The notes under the pieces are model-generated. The model searched no databases and had not been told where the DNA came from. It saw only the letters and a list, made by a program, of their open reading frames with translations. The position numbers were made by a program, and so were the translations under genes. A stretch of 51,599 nucleotides of DNA from positions 1 through 51,599 of the forward strand of contig NZ_AXAE01000037.1 of assembly GCF_000472705.1 (NCBI RefSeq). The letters are read 5' to 3'. The stretch's first letter is position 1, and each line of letters begins with the position of its first letter. The stretch is from Mesorhizobium erdmanii USDA 3471 (GTDB taxonomy: Bacteria; Pseudomonadota; Alphaproteobacteria; Rhizobiales; Rhizobiaceae). Of this stretch, positions 1-7,679 are shown piece after piece.

Positions 1-2
1 AC

Positions 3-1280
3 ATGAACTACCAGCGGTTCTTCGAAGAAGCGATCGACCAGCTCCATGCGGAGCGTCGCTATCGTGTCTTCGCCGACCTCGAGCGTATAGCGGGGAAGTT
101 TCCGCGCGCCATATGGCGTTCCAATGGCCGCGCCGAGGAAATCACCGTCTGGTGCTCCAACGATTATCTCGGCATGGGCCAGCACCCCGATGTCATCGCC
201 GCGTTCCAGAACGCGGCCGGCAAAATGGGTTCGGGCGCCGGCGGCACCCGCAATATTTCGGGCACCTCCAACCCGCTGGTCGAGCTCGAGCATGAGCTTG
301 CCGACCTGCACGGCAAGGAAGCGGCACTGGTCTTCACCTCCGGCTTCGTCTCCAACGAAGCCTCGATCTCGACCATTGCGCGGCTTTTGCCCAACTGCCT
401 GATCATCTCGGACGAGTTGAACCATGCCTCGATGATAGAAGGCGTGCGGCGCTCGGGCGCCGAGAAGAAGATCTTCCGCCACAATGACATCGCGCATCTG
501 GAAAGCCTGTTGCAGGCGGCGGGACGCGAACGCGCCAAGCTGGTCGTCTTCGAAAGCGTCTATTCGATGGACGGCGACATCGCACCGATCAGAGAGATCG
601 TCGAGCTCGCCGAACGCTACAACGCCATGACCTATATCGACGAGGTCCATGCCGTGGGCATGTACGGCCCACGCGGTGGCGGCATCACCGAGCGCGAGGG
701 CCTGGCCGACCGCATCGACATCATCCAGGGTACGCTGGCCAAGGCGTTCGGCACGCTGGGCGGCTACATCACCGGCACCAGCGCGGTGATCGACGCGGTT
801 CGCTCCTATGCGCCGGGCTTCATCTTCACCACGGCGCTGCCGCCGGCGATCGCCGCCGCCACCACCGCCTCGATCCGTCATCTCAAGCAATCGCAGGCCG
901 AGCGCGACGCGCAGCAGCAGCAGGCGAGCCGGACCAAGCAGATCCTTTCGGCCGTCGGCCTGCCGGTGATGGAGTCGCCAACCCATATCGTGCCGGTGCT
1001 GGTCGGCGACCCCGAGCTTTGCAAGATGGCGAGCGACCGGCTGCTTGGCGTGCACGGCATCTACATCCAGCCGATCAATTATCCGACCGTGCCGCGCGGC
1101 ACCGAGCGGCTGCGCATCACGCCGACGCCGTTCCATTCCGACGCGTTGATCGCGGGATTGCAGGACGCGCTGGTCGAGACATGGGATGCGCTCGGCATCC
1201 CCTACGGCTCCGCCGGCCGTCCGCCCGTGGCCAAGAGCGACCGGATCGTGCCTCTGCTGGTACCCAAGTCAGGCGGCTGA
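3..1280 (+). CDS. hemA: 5-aminolevulinate synthase
   Basis: Condenses glycine and succinyl-CoA to 5-aminolevulinate, the first step of heme synthesis in alphaproteobacteria, in the cytosol with pyridoxal phosphate. The 425-residue length fits the family. It has the N-terminal MNYQRFFEEAID stretch, the substrate region VWCSNDYLGMGQHP, the PLP-binding TYIDEVHAVGMYG segment and the Schiff-base lysine K247 in GTLAKAFGTLGG. Its promoter lies outside the window, so low-oxygen control cannot be checked here, but all the neighbours to 18 kb look FixK-controlled and hemA is FnrN/FixK-activated in several rhizobia. The start at base 3 begins the typical family N-terminus. Identity is very secure. Confidence 0.97.
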   Translation: MNYQRFFEEAIDQLHAERRYRVFADLERIAGKFPRAIWRSNGRAEEITVWCSNDYLGMGQHPDVIAAFQNAAGKMGSGAGGTRNISGTSNPLVELEHELADLHGKEAALVFTSGFVSNEASISTIARLLPNCLIISDELNHASMIEGVRRSGAEKKIFRHNDIAHLESLLQAAGRERAKLVVFESVYSMDGDIAPIREIVELAERYNAMTYIDEVHAVGMYGPRGGGITEREGLADRIDIIQGTLAKAFGTLGGYITGTSAVIDAVRSYAPGFIFTTALPPAIAAATTASIRHLKQSQAERDAQQQQASRTKQILSAVGLPVMESPTHIVPVLVGDPELCKMASDRLLGVHGIYIQPINYPTVPRGTERLRITPTPFHSDALIAGLQDALVETWDALGIPYGSAGRPPVAKSDRIVPLLVPKSGG

Positions 1281-1392
1281 AACCCACCACCCGCTCAAGC
1301 GGTCGTCGTCCCCTTGGCCAGCCGCTGGTCGGTTCCTCGAGTTGATCGAGGCGGCGGTGGAAAACCAATCGGGAGGGGCACTTTTGGACGAT

Positions 1393-1406
1393 TTGATCCT
1401 GCTCAA
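1393..1406 (+). promoter_or_regulatory. FNR/FixK-type box upstream of DUF2267 operon
   Basis: TTGATCCTGCTCAA matches TTGAT-N4-ATCAA with one mismatch in the second half. It lies 56 bases before the ATG at 1462, a spacing like that of the perfect boxes at 3274 and 9418. Activation from here would cover the three-gene unit 1462-3029. Confidence 0.6.
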
Positions 1407-1461
1407 TGCCCAAAGCTTCCCGATGCCCGAGGATGGAGTCAAATCTTCGAGGAGCATCGCC

Positions 1462-1896
1462 ATGGGCCACATGTCCCACACGTCCTTTGGTAACTTCACA
1501 CACGCTGGCCAGCAGGCGCAACAATGGGTCAAGGAGCTCGCCAAGGACCTCTACTGGAGCGAGCCGAGTGCCTGTCGTCTCTTGAGGTCAGTCCTGCACA
1601 CGGTGCGCGATTGGCTGTCGCCAACGGAAATGGCCGATCTTGCGGCGCAACTGCCCGTTTTGGTTCGCGGCATCTATTTCGAAGGCTGGAACCCATCGAT
1701 GCCTGTGCATGAGCGCACGAAGCGCGATTTCATCATCAGCGTCAGAAACAGTTTCGGCTATGATGACGATGTCGATTTCGATGTCGCGATCAGTGCCGTG
1801 TTCAATCTTCTCGACCATCACATTTCGCATGGTGAGATCGTGCAGGTTGGAAACTCGATGAAGAAGTCGCTTCGAAAACTGTGGCCGGTGGATTGA
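1462..1896 (+). CDS. DUF2267 domain protein
   Basis: A 144-residue protein that is almost wholly a DUF2267 domain. It has an N-terminal segment with a Trp-Val pair (QQWVKELAKDLYW), a central LRSVLHTVRDWLSPTEMADL and the hallmark LVRGIYFEGW near residue 75. DUF2267 proteins have no established biochemical function and often sit beside stress and hypoxia genes. The open frame runs upstream to 1186, but that part overlaps the end of hemA, while GGAG stands 8 bases before the ATG at 1462. It is the first gene of a unit with the phosphoribosyltransferase 3 bases downstream, and an FNR/FixK-type box precedes it. Confidence 0.85.
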   Translation: MGHMSHTSFGNFTHAGQQAQQWVKELAKDLYWSEPSACRLLRSVLHTVRDWLSPTEMADLAAQLPVLVRGIYFEGWNPSMPVHERTKRDFIISVRNSFGYDDDVDFDVAISAVFNLLDHHISHGEIVQVGNSMKKSLRKLWPVD

Positions 1897-1899
1897 CCG

Positions 1900-2583
1900 A
1901 TGTTCCGCGACCGCGATGACGCTGGAGTGAAGCTTGGGCTGGAACTGAGCAGGCTTCAACTGCATCAACCCATCGTGCTGGCATTGCCGCGTGGCGGCGT
2001 GCCAGTCGCAGTGGAAGTGGCCAAAGCCCTCCACGCCCCTCTTGATCTGCTAATCGTTCGCAAAGTCGGCGCCCCGGGTAATCCCGAATTGGCTGTTGCT
2101 GCAATCGTCGATGGCGACCCTGGCGAAGTCGTCTTAAACCGAGAGATCGTCGAGACCTACGCACTCGGCGAAGGCGAGCTACGCGTCTTGATCGCAAACG
2201 AGCGTCCAGAACTTGAACGCCGGCGCGCTGTCTATCGAGGGAAGGCCAAACCGATGTCGATTGCTGGAAAGACCGCGATAATCGTCGATGACGGCGCTGC
2301 GACCGGTACGACAATGAAAATCGCGATCCGCGCCGTCAAGCGCCGGTCACCGCGGGAGATCGTCGTGGCAGTTCCCGTTTCACCGCAAGAGACGGTCGCC
2401 GCGCTAGAGCAGGAAGCGGACCGTGTGGTCTGCCTTAGTCAGCCAGGACAGTTCCGTGCCTTGGGCCATCACTATCTGCGATTCCCGCAGCTCTCTGACA
2501 ACGACGTTCTCTGCGCTATGGACGAGGCTGCCCAGCTGTACAAGCGTAGTTCAAAAGCCTTGAAAAACAGGAGATCGCTCTGA
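1900..2583 (+). CDS. Phosphoribosyltransferase domain protein
   Basis: A 227-residue type I phosphoribosyltransferase-fold protein. It carries ALPRGGVPVA at about 28-37 and the PRPP-binding loop IIVDDGAATGTTM at about 127-139. Proteins of this family (COG1926) are annotated as predicted phosphoribosyltransferases; the acceptor is unknown, and no purine- or pyrimidine-specific region can be recognised. It starts 3 bases after the DUF2267 gene and its stop overlaps the next ATG, so the three genes are translationally coupled. A PRTase domain of this kind is also found in the mycobacterial DosR hypoxia regulon, which fits the FixK-type control inferred for this unit. Confidence 0.88.
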   Translation: MFRDRDDAGVKLGLELSRLQLHQPIVLALPRGGVPVAVEVAKALHAPLDLLIVRKVGAPGNPELAVAAIVDGDPGEVVLNREIVETYALGEGELRVLIANERPELERRRAVYRGKAKPMSIAGKTAIIVDDGAATGTTMKIAIRAVKRRSPREIVVAVPVSPQETVAALEQEADRVVCLSQPGQFRALGHHYLRFPQLSDNDVLCAMDEAAQLYKRSSKALKNRRSL

Positions 2584-3029
2584 TGCAGATCCGCACCCTT
2601 TCTGCTTTGGAATGTACCAAATTGCTCACGGCCACTCGCGTGGGCCGCCTGGCATGTGCAAAGGACGGGCAGCCCTACGTCGTGCCCTTCTACTTCGCCC
2701 ATTCGGATGCTCATCTTTACGCGTTTTCAATGCCGGGCAAGAAGATCGAATGGATGCGGGCCAATCCGCTGGTGTCCGTCCAGGTCGATGAACATGGCCA
2801 GGGGCGAGGATGGAAGAGCGTCATTGCCGACGGCCGATACGAGGAACTGCCTGACAGGATCGGCCACAAGCTTCAGCGGGATCATGCCTGGTCGGTCTTG
2901 AGCAAGCACACCGACTGGTGGGAACCCGGTGCACTCAAGCCGGTTCTTCCTCCCACAGCCGATAGTGCGCCGCACGTTTTCTTTCGGATACTGATCGAGC
3001 AAGTGTCCGGACGAGAAGCAAGCGAGTAG
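2583..3029 (+). CDS. Pyridoxamine 5'-phosphate oxidase family protein
   Basis: A 148-residue split-barrel flavin-binding protein of the PPOX-like class. The start (MQIRTLSALECTKLL), RVGRLACAKDGQPYVVPFYF at about 20-39 and GKKIEWMRANPLVSVQVDE at about 53-71 are the usual order of elements. Small members bind FMN, F420 or heme. Conversion of pyridoxamine phosphate is unlikely because the protein is short and lacks the C-terminal PNPOx region. It overlaps the phosphoribosyltransferase stop by one base and is followed by a strong hairpin at 3060, so it is the last gene of the unit. Confidence 0.88.
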   Translation: MQIRTLSALECTKLLTATRVGRLACAKDGQPYVVPFYFAHSDAHLYAFSMPGKKIEWMRANPLVSVQVDEHGQGRGWKSVIADGRYEELPDRIGHKLQRDHAWSVLSKHTDWWEPGALKPVLPPTADSAPHVFFRILIEQVSGREASE

Positions 3030-3059
3030 TCGCCCCGTCAAGTCTTGCGAGAAAAGGAA

Positions 3060-3086
3060 AGGGCCGGCGCAATCTGCACCGGCCCT
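3060..3086 (+). terminator. Hairpin terminator after the PPOX gene
   Basis: AGGGCCGGCGC and GCACCGGCCCT pair over 11 positions with one mismatch around a 5-base loop, followed by GTCCTCTTTG. It ends the unit 1462-3029. It would also have served the decayed minus-strand stress-protein gene whose stop lies at 3108. Confidence 0.75.
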
Positions 3087-3107
3087 GTCCTCTTTGACGT
3101 TGAATTG

Positions 3108-3185
3108 CTATCGCGCCATCAAGACCGGCAGCGATTGGCCCGCAAGCATCGACTTGGTGACCCGGCCGGCGGCAACTCCTGATTT
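3108..3185 (-). pseudogene. C-terminal remnant of a universal stress protein
   Basis: On the minus strand, 25 codons end in a TAG stop and read like the last strand and helix of a UspA domain: GRVTKSMLAGQSLPVLMAR. The G-x-VT-x-x-x-L and PVL(M/V) pattern is the usual end of such proteins. An in-frame stop lies directly upstream, and no more stress-protein sequence is visible between it and the FixK-type box at 3239. The body of the gene therefore appears to be deleted, leaving promoter box, tail and terminator. The match is by eye and short, so it is tentative. Confidence 0.45.
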
Positions 3186-3238
3186 CTATGAAGGCCAGTC
3201 GTGGTTCCAGCCATTAGCGAGGCCGCCAGATGCGTTCA

Positions 3239-3252
3239 TTGCGCTGGATCAA
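3239..3252 (-). promoter_or_regulatory. FNR/FixK-type box, probably the old minus-strand promoter
   Basis: TTGCGCTGGATCAA on the plus strand (TTGATCCAGCGCAA on the minus) fits TTGAT-N4-ATCAA with the common TTGCG half. It stands 21 bases from the perfect box at 3274. Facing minus, a class II promoter would start near 3204, just ahead of the stress-protein remnant. Confidence 0.6.
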
Positions 3253-3273
3253 GCGTCGTTACCGCAAGGGCAT

Positions 3274-3287
3274 TTGATCCGCATCAA
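3274..3287 (+). promoter_or_regulatory. Perfect FNR/FixK box upstream of cytochrome c
   Basis: TTGATCCGCATCAA is an exact TTGAT-N4-ATCAA dyad, 53 bases before the cytochrome c ATG. Centring it at -41.5 puts transcription start near 3322, leaving a short leader with a GGGGA ribosome site. Confidence 0.82.
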
Positions 3288-3340
3288 CGCACCGCCGAAC
3301 CAGGGCTTTAGATTTCAGCCGAACAATCGGGGAAATACAT

Positions 3341-3739
3341 ATGAGATTCCTGATCACATTGGCTCTGGCAGGATTGGCCTGCAACGCGGCCAGCGCCCAG
3401 GAACTCGGCGACGGCAAGGCCGAATACATGAACTCCTGCGCCGTTTGCCACGGTCCCGAAGGCAAGGGCGATGGTCCGTTGGGGGACGAGTTGTTGAAGC
3501 GGCCGAGCGACCTGACGCGCCTTTCAAGGCGCAATGGCGGCGAATTTCCTTACTGGCGCGTTTATGCCCTGATCGACGGCCGCGCCATGGTGCCGGCGCA
3601 CGGCGAGCGCGACATGCCGGTGTGGGGCAGCCAGTTCCTGCCTGGCGACGTGAAGAAATACGGCCCAAACGCAGGCGAAATCGTCACAAGGGAACGGATC
3701 CATGATCTTGCCGGATATGTCGAGACGCTCCAGCAATGA
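3341..3739 (+). CDS. Small periplasmic c-type cytochrome
   Basis: A 132-residue class I cytochrome c. It has a signal peptide (MRFLITLALAGLACNAASA, cleavage near residue 20), the heme site C33-A-V-C36-H37 and a likely sixth ligand M92 in GERDMPVWG. It is expected to carry electrons in the periplasm; partners are unknown. A perfect FixK-type box lies 53 bases upstream, and the kinase gene follows 53 bases downstream, so the two are probably co-transcribed. Another frame overlaps it from 3094 to 3705 but shows no recognisable domain and is treated as a shadow. Confidence 0.92.
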   Translation: MRFLITLALAGLACNAASAQELGDGKAEYMNSCAVCHGPEGKGDGPLGDELLKRPSDLTRLSRRNGGEFPYWRVYALIDGRAMVPAHGERDMPVWGSQFLPGDVKKYGPNAGEIVTRERIHDLAGYVETLQQ

Positions 3740-3792
3740 CAGCGAATGGTGCAAACAGTCTCCGCAAGACCCAGGCATTGAGGAGGCCGGCC

Positions 3793-5367
3793 ATGGTTGT
3801 TGACGACCAACAACGCGTTACCGCATTCCTGCTTGATCCTGCCTCACATGGCACGACCGGACCGGTAGAAGCGATCGAAACCCATATCTCGCGCATTTTT
3901 CTGACTGGCGAACGCGCCTACAAAATGAAGCGGGCGGTCAAGCTGCCCTATGTCGATTTCTCGACGCCGGCACTGAGGCTGGCCGCTTGCGAGAAAGAGG
4001 TGGAACTCAACTCGAAAACCGCTCCCGGCCTTTATCTGAGGGTGCGCCGCATCACGCGGGAAGACGACGACAAACTGACTTTTGACGGTACCGGCCAAAT
4101 GCTCGACGCGGCGATCGAGATGGTCCGCTTCGACCAGTCGAAGCTTCTCGACCGTATGGCCACCGCAGGAGAATTGACGCCGGCGCTGATGACCGCCGTC
4201 GCGCGGATGATCGTTGGATATCACCGCTCGGCGCCGGAGGTCCACAATGGCACCGGCTCGTTCAACTTGATGGGCGTGCTCGACATCAACGAAGCCGGCT
4301 TTGGCACCAGTCATGTCTTTACGAAACGGGAGATTGAGACGTTTGCCGGAGCCTTCCGCACCGCGCTTGCTCGGCATGCCGGATTGCTGGACAGCCGGGA
4401 GGCCGCGGGCAAGATCCGCCGGTGCCATGGCGATCTGCACCTGCGCAACATCTGCCTTTTCGATGGCGAGCCTCGCCTCTTCGATTGCATCGAATTCAAT
4501 GACCAGATCGCCAGCATCGATGTCCTGTACGACCTCGCCTTCTTGTTGATGGACCTTTGGCATCGCGGGTTCCCAGAGCTCGCCAATCTCGTGATGAACC
4601 GTTACCTCGACGAAGCCGACGATGAGGACGGTTTCATCCTGCTGCCCTTCTTCATGGCCGTGCGGGCTGCCGTGCGCGCCCATGTCACCGCAACGCAGGT
4701 TGAGCAAGGCAACGCCGACAGCGAAAAGCTGACTGCCGAGGCGAGATCCTATTTCGAACTGGCCCTGACATTTCTCCAGGAGACCGAACCTCGGCTCGTT
4801 GCCATCGGCGGCCTCAGTGGTTCCGGTAAGACGACGATTGCCGAGGCGCTCGCTGCCTATGTCGGAGCGCCGCCCGGCGCACGTATTATCGAAAGCGACC
4901 GCATCCGCAAGGCAATGCACGGCGTGGCGGCCGAGACCAGGCTGCCGGACAAGGCCTATCGACCCGAGGTGTCCGAACGGGTCTACAACGAGATGGCATG
5001 GCGCGCCGGCCTCATCCTCTCCGAGGGCGGCTCGGTAGTAGCTGATGCGGTTTTCGACAGACCGGCCGATCGTGAGCGGATTGAAAAGGCAGCGCGAGAT
5101 CGAGGTATCGCGTTCTCCGGTTTCTGGCTGGAGGCGGATCCACTCGTCCTTTGGCGGCGGATAAGTCAACGCAGAGGCGGTCCATCGGACGCCACGGTCG
5201 ATATCCTGTCGCGCCAATTGGAGCGCAATCCCACACACGTGGAGCGCAAGCCCAGCCACGCCAGCTGGTGCAAGATCGACTCCGATCGAAAGCTCGTGGA
5301 CATCGTTGCCGAATTGAAGGGATTTTGCGACCGCAATGCCTCCGAAGTCCTTCGCACAGCCTCCTGA
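3793..5367 (+). CDS. Fused APH-like kinase and P-loop AAA/kinase protein
   Basis: A 524-residue protein with two kinase-like halves. The first (to about residue 300) is an aminoglycoside-phosphotransferase-like fold with the catalytic loop HGDLHLRNI at 212-220 and LFDCIEFND after it. The second starts with a P-loop, GGLSGSGKT, at 339-347, followed by ESDRIRKAMHG, as in gluconate/zeta-type small-molecule kinases. The substrate is unknown. I chose the ATG at 3793 because AGGAGG stands 6 bases before it; an in-frame ATG at 3736 overlaps the cytochrome c stop (ATGA) and is the alternative. From memory, Mycobacterium tuberculosis Rv2004c, a DosR hypoxia-regulon member, has the same architecture. 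Confidence 0.88.
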   Translation: MVVDDQQRVTAFLLDPASHGTTGPVEAIETHISRIFLTGERAYKMKRAVKLPYVDFSTPALRLAACEKEVELNSKTAPGLYLRVRRITREDDDKLTFDGTGQMLDAAIEMVRFDQSKLLDRMATAGELTPALMTAVARMIVGYHRSAPEVHNGTGSFNLMGVLDINEAGFGTSHVFTKREIETFAGAFRTALARHAGLLDSREAAGKIRRCHGDLHLRNICLFDGEPRLFDCIEFNDQIASIDVLYDLAFLLMDLWHRGFPELANLVMNRYLDEADDEDGFILLPFFMAVRAAVRAHVTATQVEQGNADSEKLTAEARSYFELALTFLQETEPRLVAIGGLSGSGKTTIAEALAAYVGAPPGARIIESDRIRKAMHGVAAETRLPDKAYRPEVSERVYNEMAWRAGLILSEGGSVVADAVFDRPADRERIEKAARDRGIAFSGFWLEADPLVLWRRISQRRGGPSDATVDILSRQLERNPTHVERKPSHASWCKIDSDRKLVDIVAELKGFCDRNASEVLRTAS

Positions 5368-5460
5368 TTGGCTGAGCAATTCCCAACCCAGCCCGTGCCC
5401 CTGCAAGTCGGTCCGCACTACCGCCGCCCGCGTGCCCTTTTCAGCCAGGTCGCGCACCAT
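5368..5460 (-). pseudogene. Fragment of a GNAT acetyltransferase
   Basis: The minus strand reads GTRAAVVRTDLQGHGLGWEL, the acetyl-CoA-binding strand and loop of a GNAT domain (V-x-R-x-D-x-x-G-x-G-L-G). The match stops at the end of the kinase gene on the opposite strand, and no N-terminal half is visible in frame to the right. The remaining bases to 5685 hold no confident gene; a minus-strand frame at 5469-5699 has no recognised domain. This looks like a deletion relic of a gene similar in type to the one at 18015. Confidence 0.4.
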
Positions 5461-5685
5461 GCCGGGAATTATTGTCTCAGGCTGAGTGACGATGACAGCA
5501 AGGTCTCGACAACATCGTCAGCGCTGCCTTCGAGGGCGAGATCCGGCCGGTCAACCCGAAATATTGCCAGATCGCCAGTCGGCAATGCTATGCCCAAGCG
5601 GCCAAGCCCTGATGTCCCGAAACGACCGACGGAGCCTTCGCGCACCGATGCACAGCGATGATCGCCCGCCGATCTTGCCCGTTCG

Positions 5686-5699
5686 TTGCGTTGGATCAA
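5686..5699 (+). promoter_or_regulatory. FNR/FixK-type box upstream of the P-type ATPase
   Basis: TTGCGTTGGATCAA has one perfect half (ATCAA) and the TTGCG half often seen in rhizobial FnrN/FixK sites. It lies 99 bases before the ATPase ATG, placing a class II start near 5734. It could also have served the minus-strand GNAT relic. Confidence 0.6.
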
Positions 5700-5798
5700 G
5701 GCGCTCTCCGGGTCTCGCTATTAGCTTTTGCCGAGTTCGGCGCGCCTCGTCAGCGCTGGCGATAATTGACGAGCATCGATCAAATCGGAAGGCATCGC

Positions 5799-7652
5799 AT
5801 GAACGAGTCCACCCTGCGACGCGCATTGCTGGTCATTGCCATCCTGGGTCTGGCCATTGGGATCGGAGCGTGGCGAACCGGGCTCGGCCCGCTTGAAGCC
5901 AGCACGATCTGGACGGTGGCGACCTTGCCCGTGGTCGCGGCTCTCGCCATCTCCATCCTGCGCGATTTCTGGATCGGCCGCTTCGGTGTCGATGCGATTG
6001 CGCTGGTGTCGATGTCCGCCGCCCTGCTGCTCGGGCAACCCCTGGCGGCGGTGGTAGTCGCTATCATGTATGCAGGCGGGACCGTGCTTGAGGACTTCGC
6101 CCGCGGCCGCGCGGAACGGAACCTCAAGGCCCTCACCGACCGGTCGCCGCGTGTCGCACATCGCAAGTCGACACATGGGACAGAAATAATCCCCATCGGA
6201 GAAGTCGCTGTCGGTGACGCTCTCCTGGTGCGTGCCGGCGAACTGCTTCCCGTCGACGGTATACTGCTCGATGCTTCGGCCTCGCTCGACGAGTCGGCGG
6301 TCTCTGGCGAGCCATTGCCGGTGCTGCGCAGCGCCGGCGAGACGCTTCGTAGCGGCACGGTAAATGCGGGCGAAGCCTTCAGCATGCGGGCTTCTGCCCT
6401 GGCGGACCAGAGCACATATGCCGCGATCGTGCGCATGGTTGCGGCGGCGCAGACCGTCAAAGCGCCCTTTATTCGCATGGCCGACCGTTTCGCTCTGTTC
6501 CTGTTGCCGGCCACCTTGCTTGTTGCCGGCATCGCGTGGTTCATCTCCGATGATCCGATCCGGGCGCTTGCCGTGCTGGTCGTCGCAACGCCCTGCCCAC
6601 TCATTCTCGCTGCCCCCGTTGCCTTCATCGGCGGTGTGTCGCGCGCCGCGCGCGCTGGCATCCTGATGAAAGGCTCGACCGCGCTGGAGGCCCTTGCGCA
6701 GGTTCGGACCGCGATCTTCGACAAGACCGGTACGTTGACCATCGGTGGTGCCGAGCTCATCGAGATCGAAGCGGCACCTGGCTGCGGCACCGATCATCTG
6801 CTGCGGCTTCTGGCATCCTTGGAACAGGCCTCGCACCATGTGCTTGCCGACTCGATCATCCGGGCGGCGCGCGGCAGGCAGCTGGTGCTTTCTCATCCAC
6901 ATGATGTCCGCGAGCATCGCGGTGCGGGCCTGAAAGGGCGCGTCGAGAACATGTCGATCGCGGCGGGATCGCGGGCTTTCGTGTTCGCCGACAAACCCCT
7001 GCCCAACTGGGCGAAAAACGGCGAAGATCGGTATCGGGACGTGCCGGTGTTGAGGGTTTTTGTTACGCTCGGAAAACATCTTGCCGGCGTTTTCACCTTC
7101 GGCGATGCACTGCGCGCCGATGCGCACGGCGCGCTTGCCAGCCTGCGCTCGGCCGGCATCACCCGCATGGTCATGCTGACAGGTGACGATGGTGCGGCGG
7201 CAATGCGTATTTCCTCCATGCTGGATCTGGATGTCATCGTCGCCGATGCTGTTCCCGCAGACAAAGTCGCGACGGTCGAGGCCGAGAAGACGACGGCCCC
7301 AACAATGATGGTCGGCGATGGCATCAACGATGCACCCGCGCTCGCCGCAGCGACGGTCGGCATAGCCATGGGCGCGCGGGGGGCGACGGCCTCTTCCGAG
7401 GCTGCGGATGTAATTGTTCTCGCCGACCGGCTGCAGCCTGTGGCCGAGGCGGTGCGGATAGCCCAACGCACGCGCGCGATCGCTCTGCAAAGCATCGTCG
7501 TCGGGCTCGCGCTCTCTGCCGCAGCGATGGTCGCGGCGGCCATGGGGCAGATAACGCCGGTGGCAGGCGCATTGCTTCAGGAAGGGATAGACGTGGCGGT
7601 TATTCTCAACGCGCTGCGCACCCTTGGCGATGGACGTCTCGGGCGCGCATAG
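5799..7652 (+). CDS. Heavy-metal P1B-type ATPase with TPCP motif
   Basis: A 617-residue metal-exporting P-type ATPase of the inner membrane. It has the phosphorylation site D308-KTGTLT, the hinge GDGIND at 506-511, the actuator motif SGEPLPV and a membrane motif ATPCPL with T264-P-C266-P in place of the copper/zinc CPC. There is no N-terminal HMA domain and no C-terminal hemerythrin domain. TPCP resembles the motif reported for the P1B-5 subgroup (nickel/iron, such as Sinorhizobium Nia), so Fe or Ni export is possible. I used the ATG at 5799, preceded by GGAAGG, rather than an upstream TTG at 5766. Thioredoxin 2 follows 27 bases later. Confidence 0.93.
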   Translation: MNESTLRRALLVIAILGLAIGIGAWRTGLGPLEASTIWTVATLPVVAALAISILRDFWIGRFGVDAIALVSMSAALLLGQPLAAVVVAIMYAGGTVLEDFARGRAERNLKALTDRSPRVAHRKSTHGTEIIPIGEVAVGDALLVRAGELLPVDGILLDASASLDESAVSGEPLPVLRSAGETLRSGTVNAGEAFSMRASALADQSTYAAIVRMVAAAQTVKAPFIRMADRFALFLLPATLLVAGIAWFISDDPIRALAVLVVATPCPLILAAPVAFIGGVSRAARAGILMKGSTALEALAQVRTAIFDKTGTLTIGGAELIEIEAAPGCGTDHLLRLLASLEQASHHVLADSIIRAARGRQLVLSHPHDVREHRGAGLKGRVENMSIAAGSRAFVFADKPLPNWAKNGEDRYRDVPVLRVFVTLGKHLAGVFTFGDALRADAHGALASLRSAGITRMVMLTGDDGAAAMRISSMLDLDVIVADAVPADKVATVEAEKTTAPTMMVGDGINDAPALAAATVGIAMGARGATASSEAADVIVLADRLQPVAEAVRIAQRTRAIALQSIVVGLALSAAAMVAAAMGQITPVAGALLQEGIDVAVILNALRTLGDGRLGRA

Positions 7653-7679
7653 TAGGCGACCGAAAATCGGGGAATGGTC

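Noticed and set aside
1954..1967. FixK-like sequence TTCAACTGCATCAA inside the phosphoribosyltransferase gene
   Set aside because: Only one half fits, and it lies within coding sequence without a following gene start.
3094..3705. A plus-strand frame of 203 codons overlapping the cytochrome c gene
   Set aside because: It shows no domain, has no ribosome site, and its second half is an arginine-rich shadow of the cytochrome frame.
3844..5460. A 538-codon minus-strand frame opposite the kinase gene
   Set aside because: Only its first 31 codons (outside the kinase gene) resemble a known fold; the rest is an antisense shadow.
5766..5785. TTGAC and ATCAA halves just before the ATPase gene
   Set aside because: The halves are 8 bases apart instead of 4, so a FixK/FNR dimer would not fit; the box at 5686 is better.
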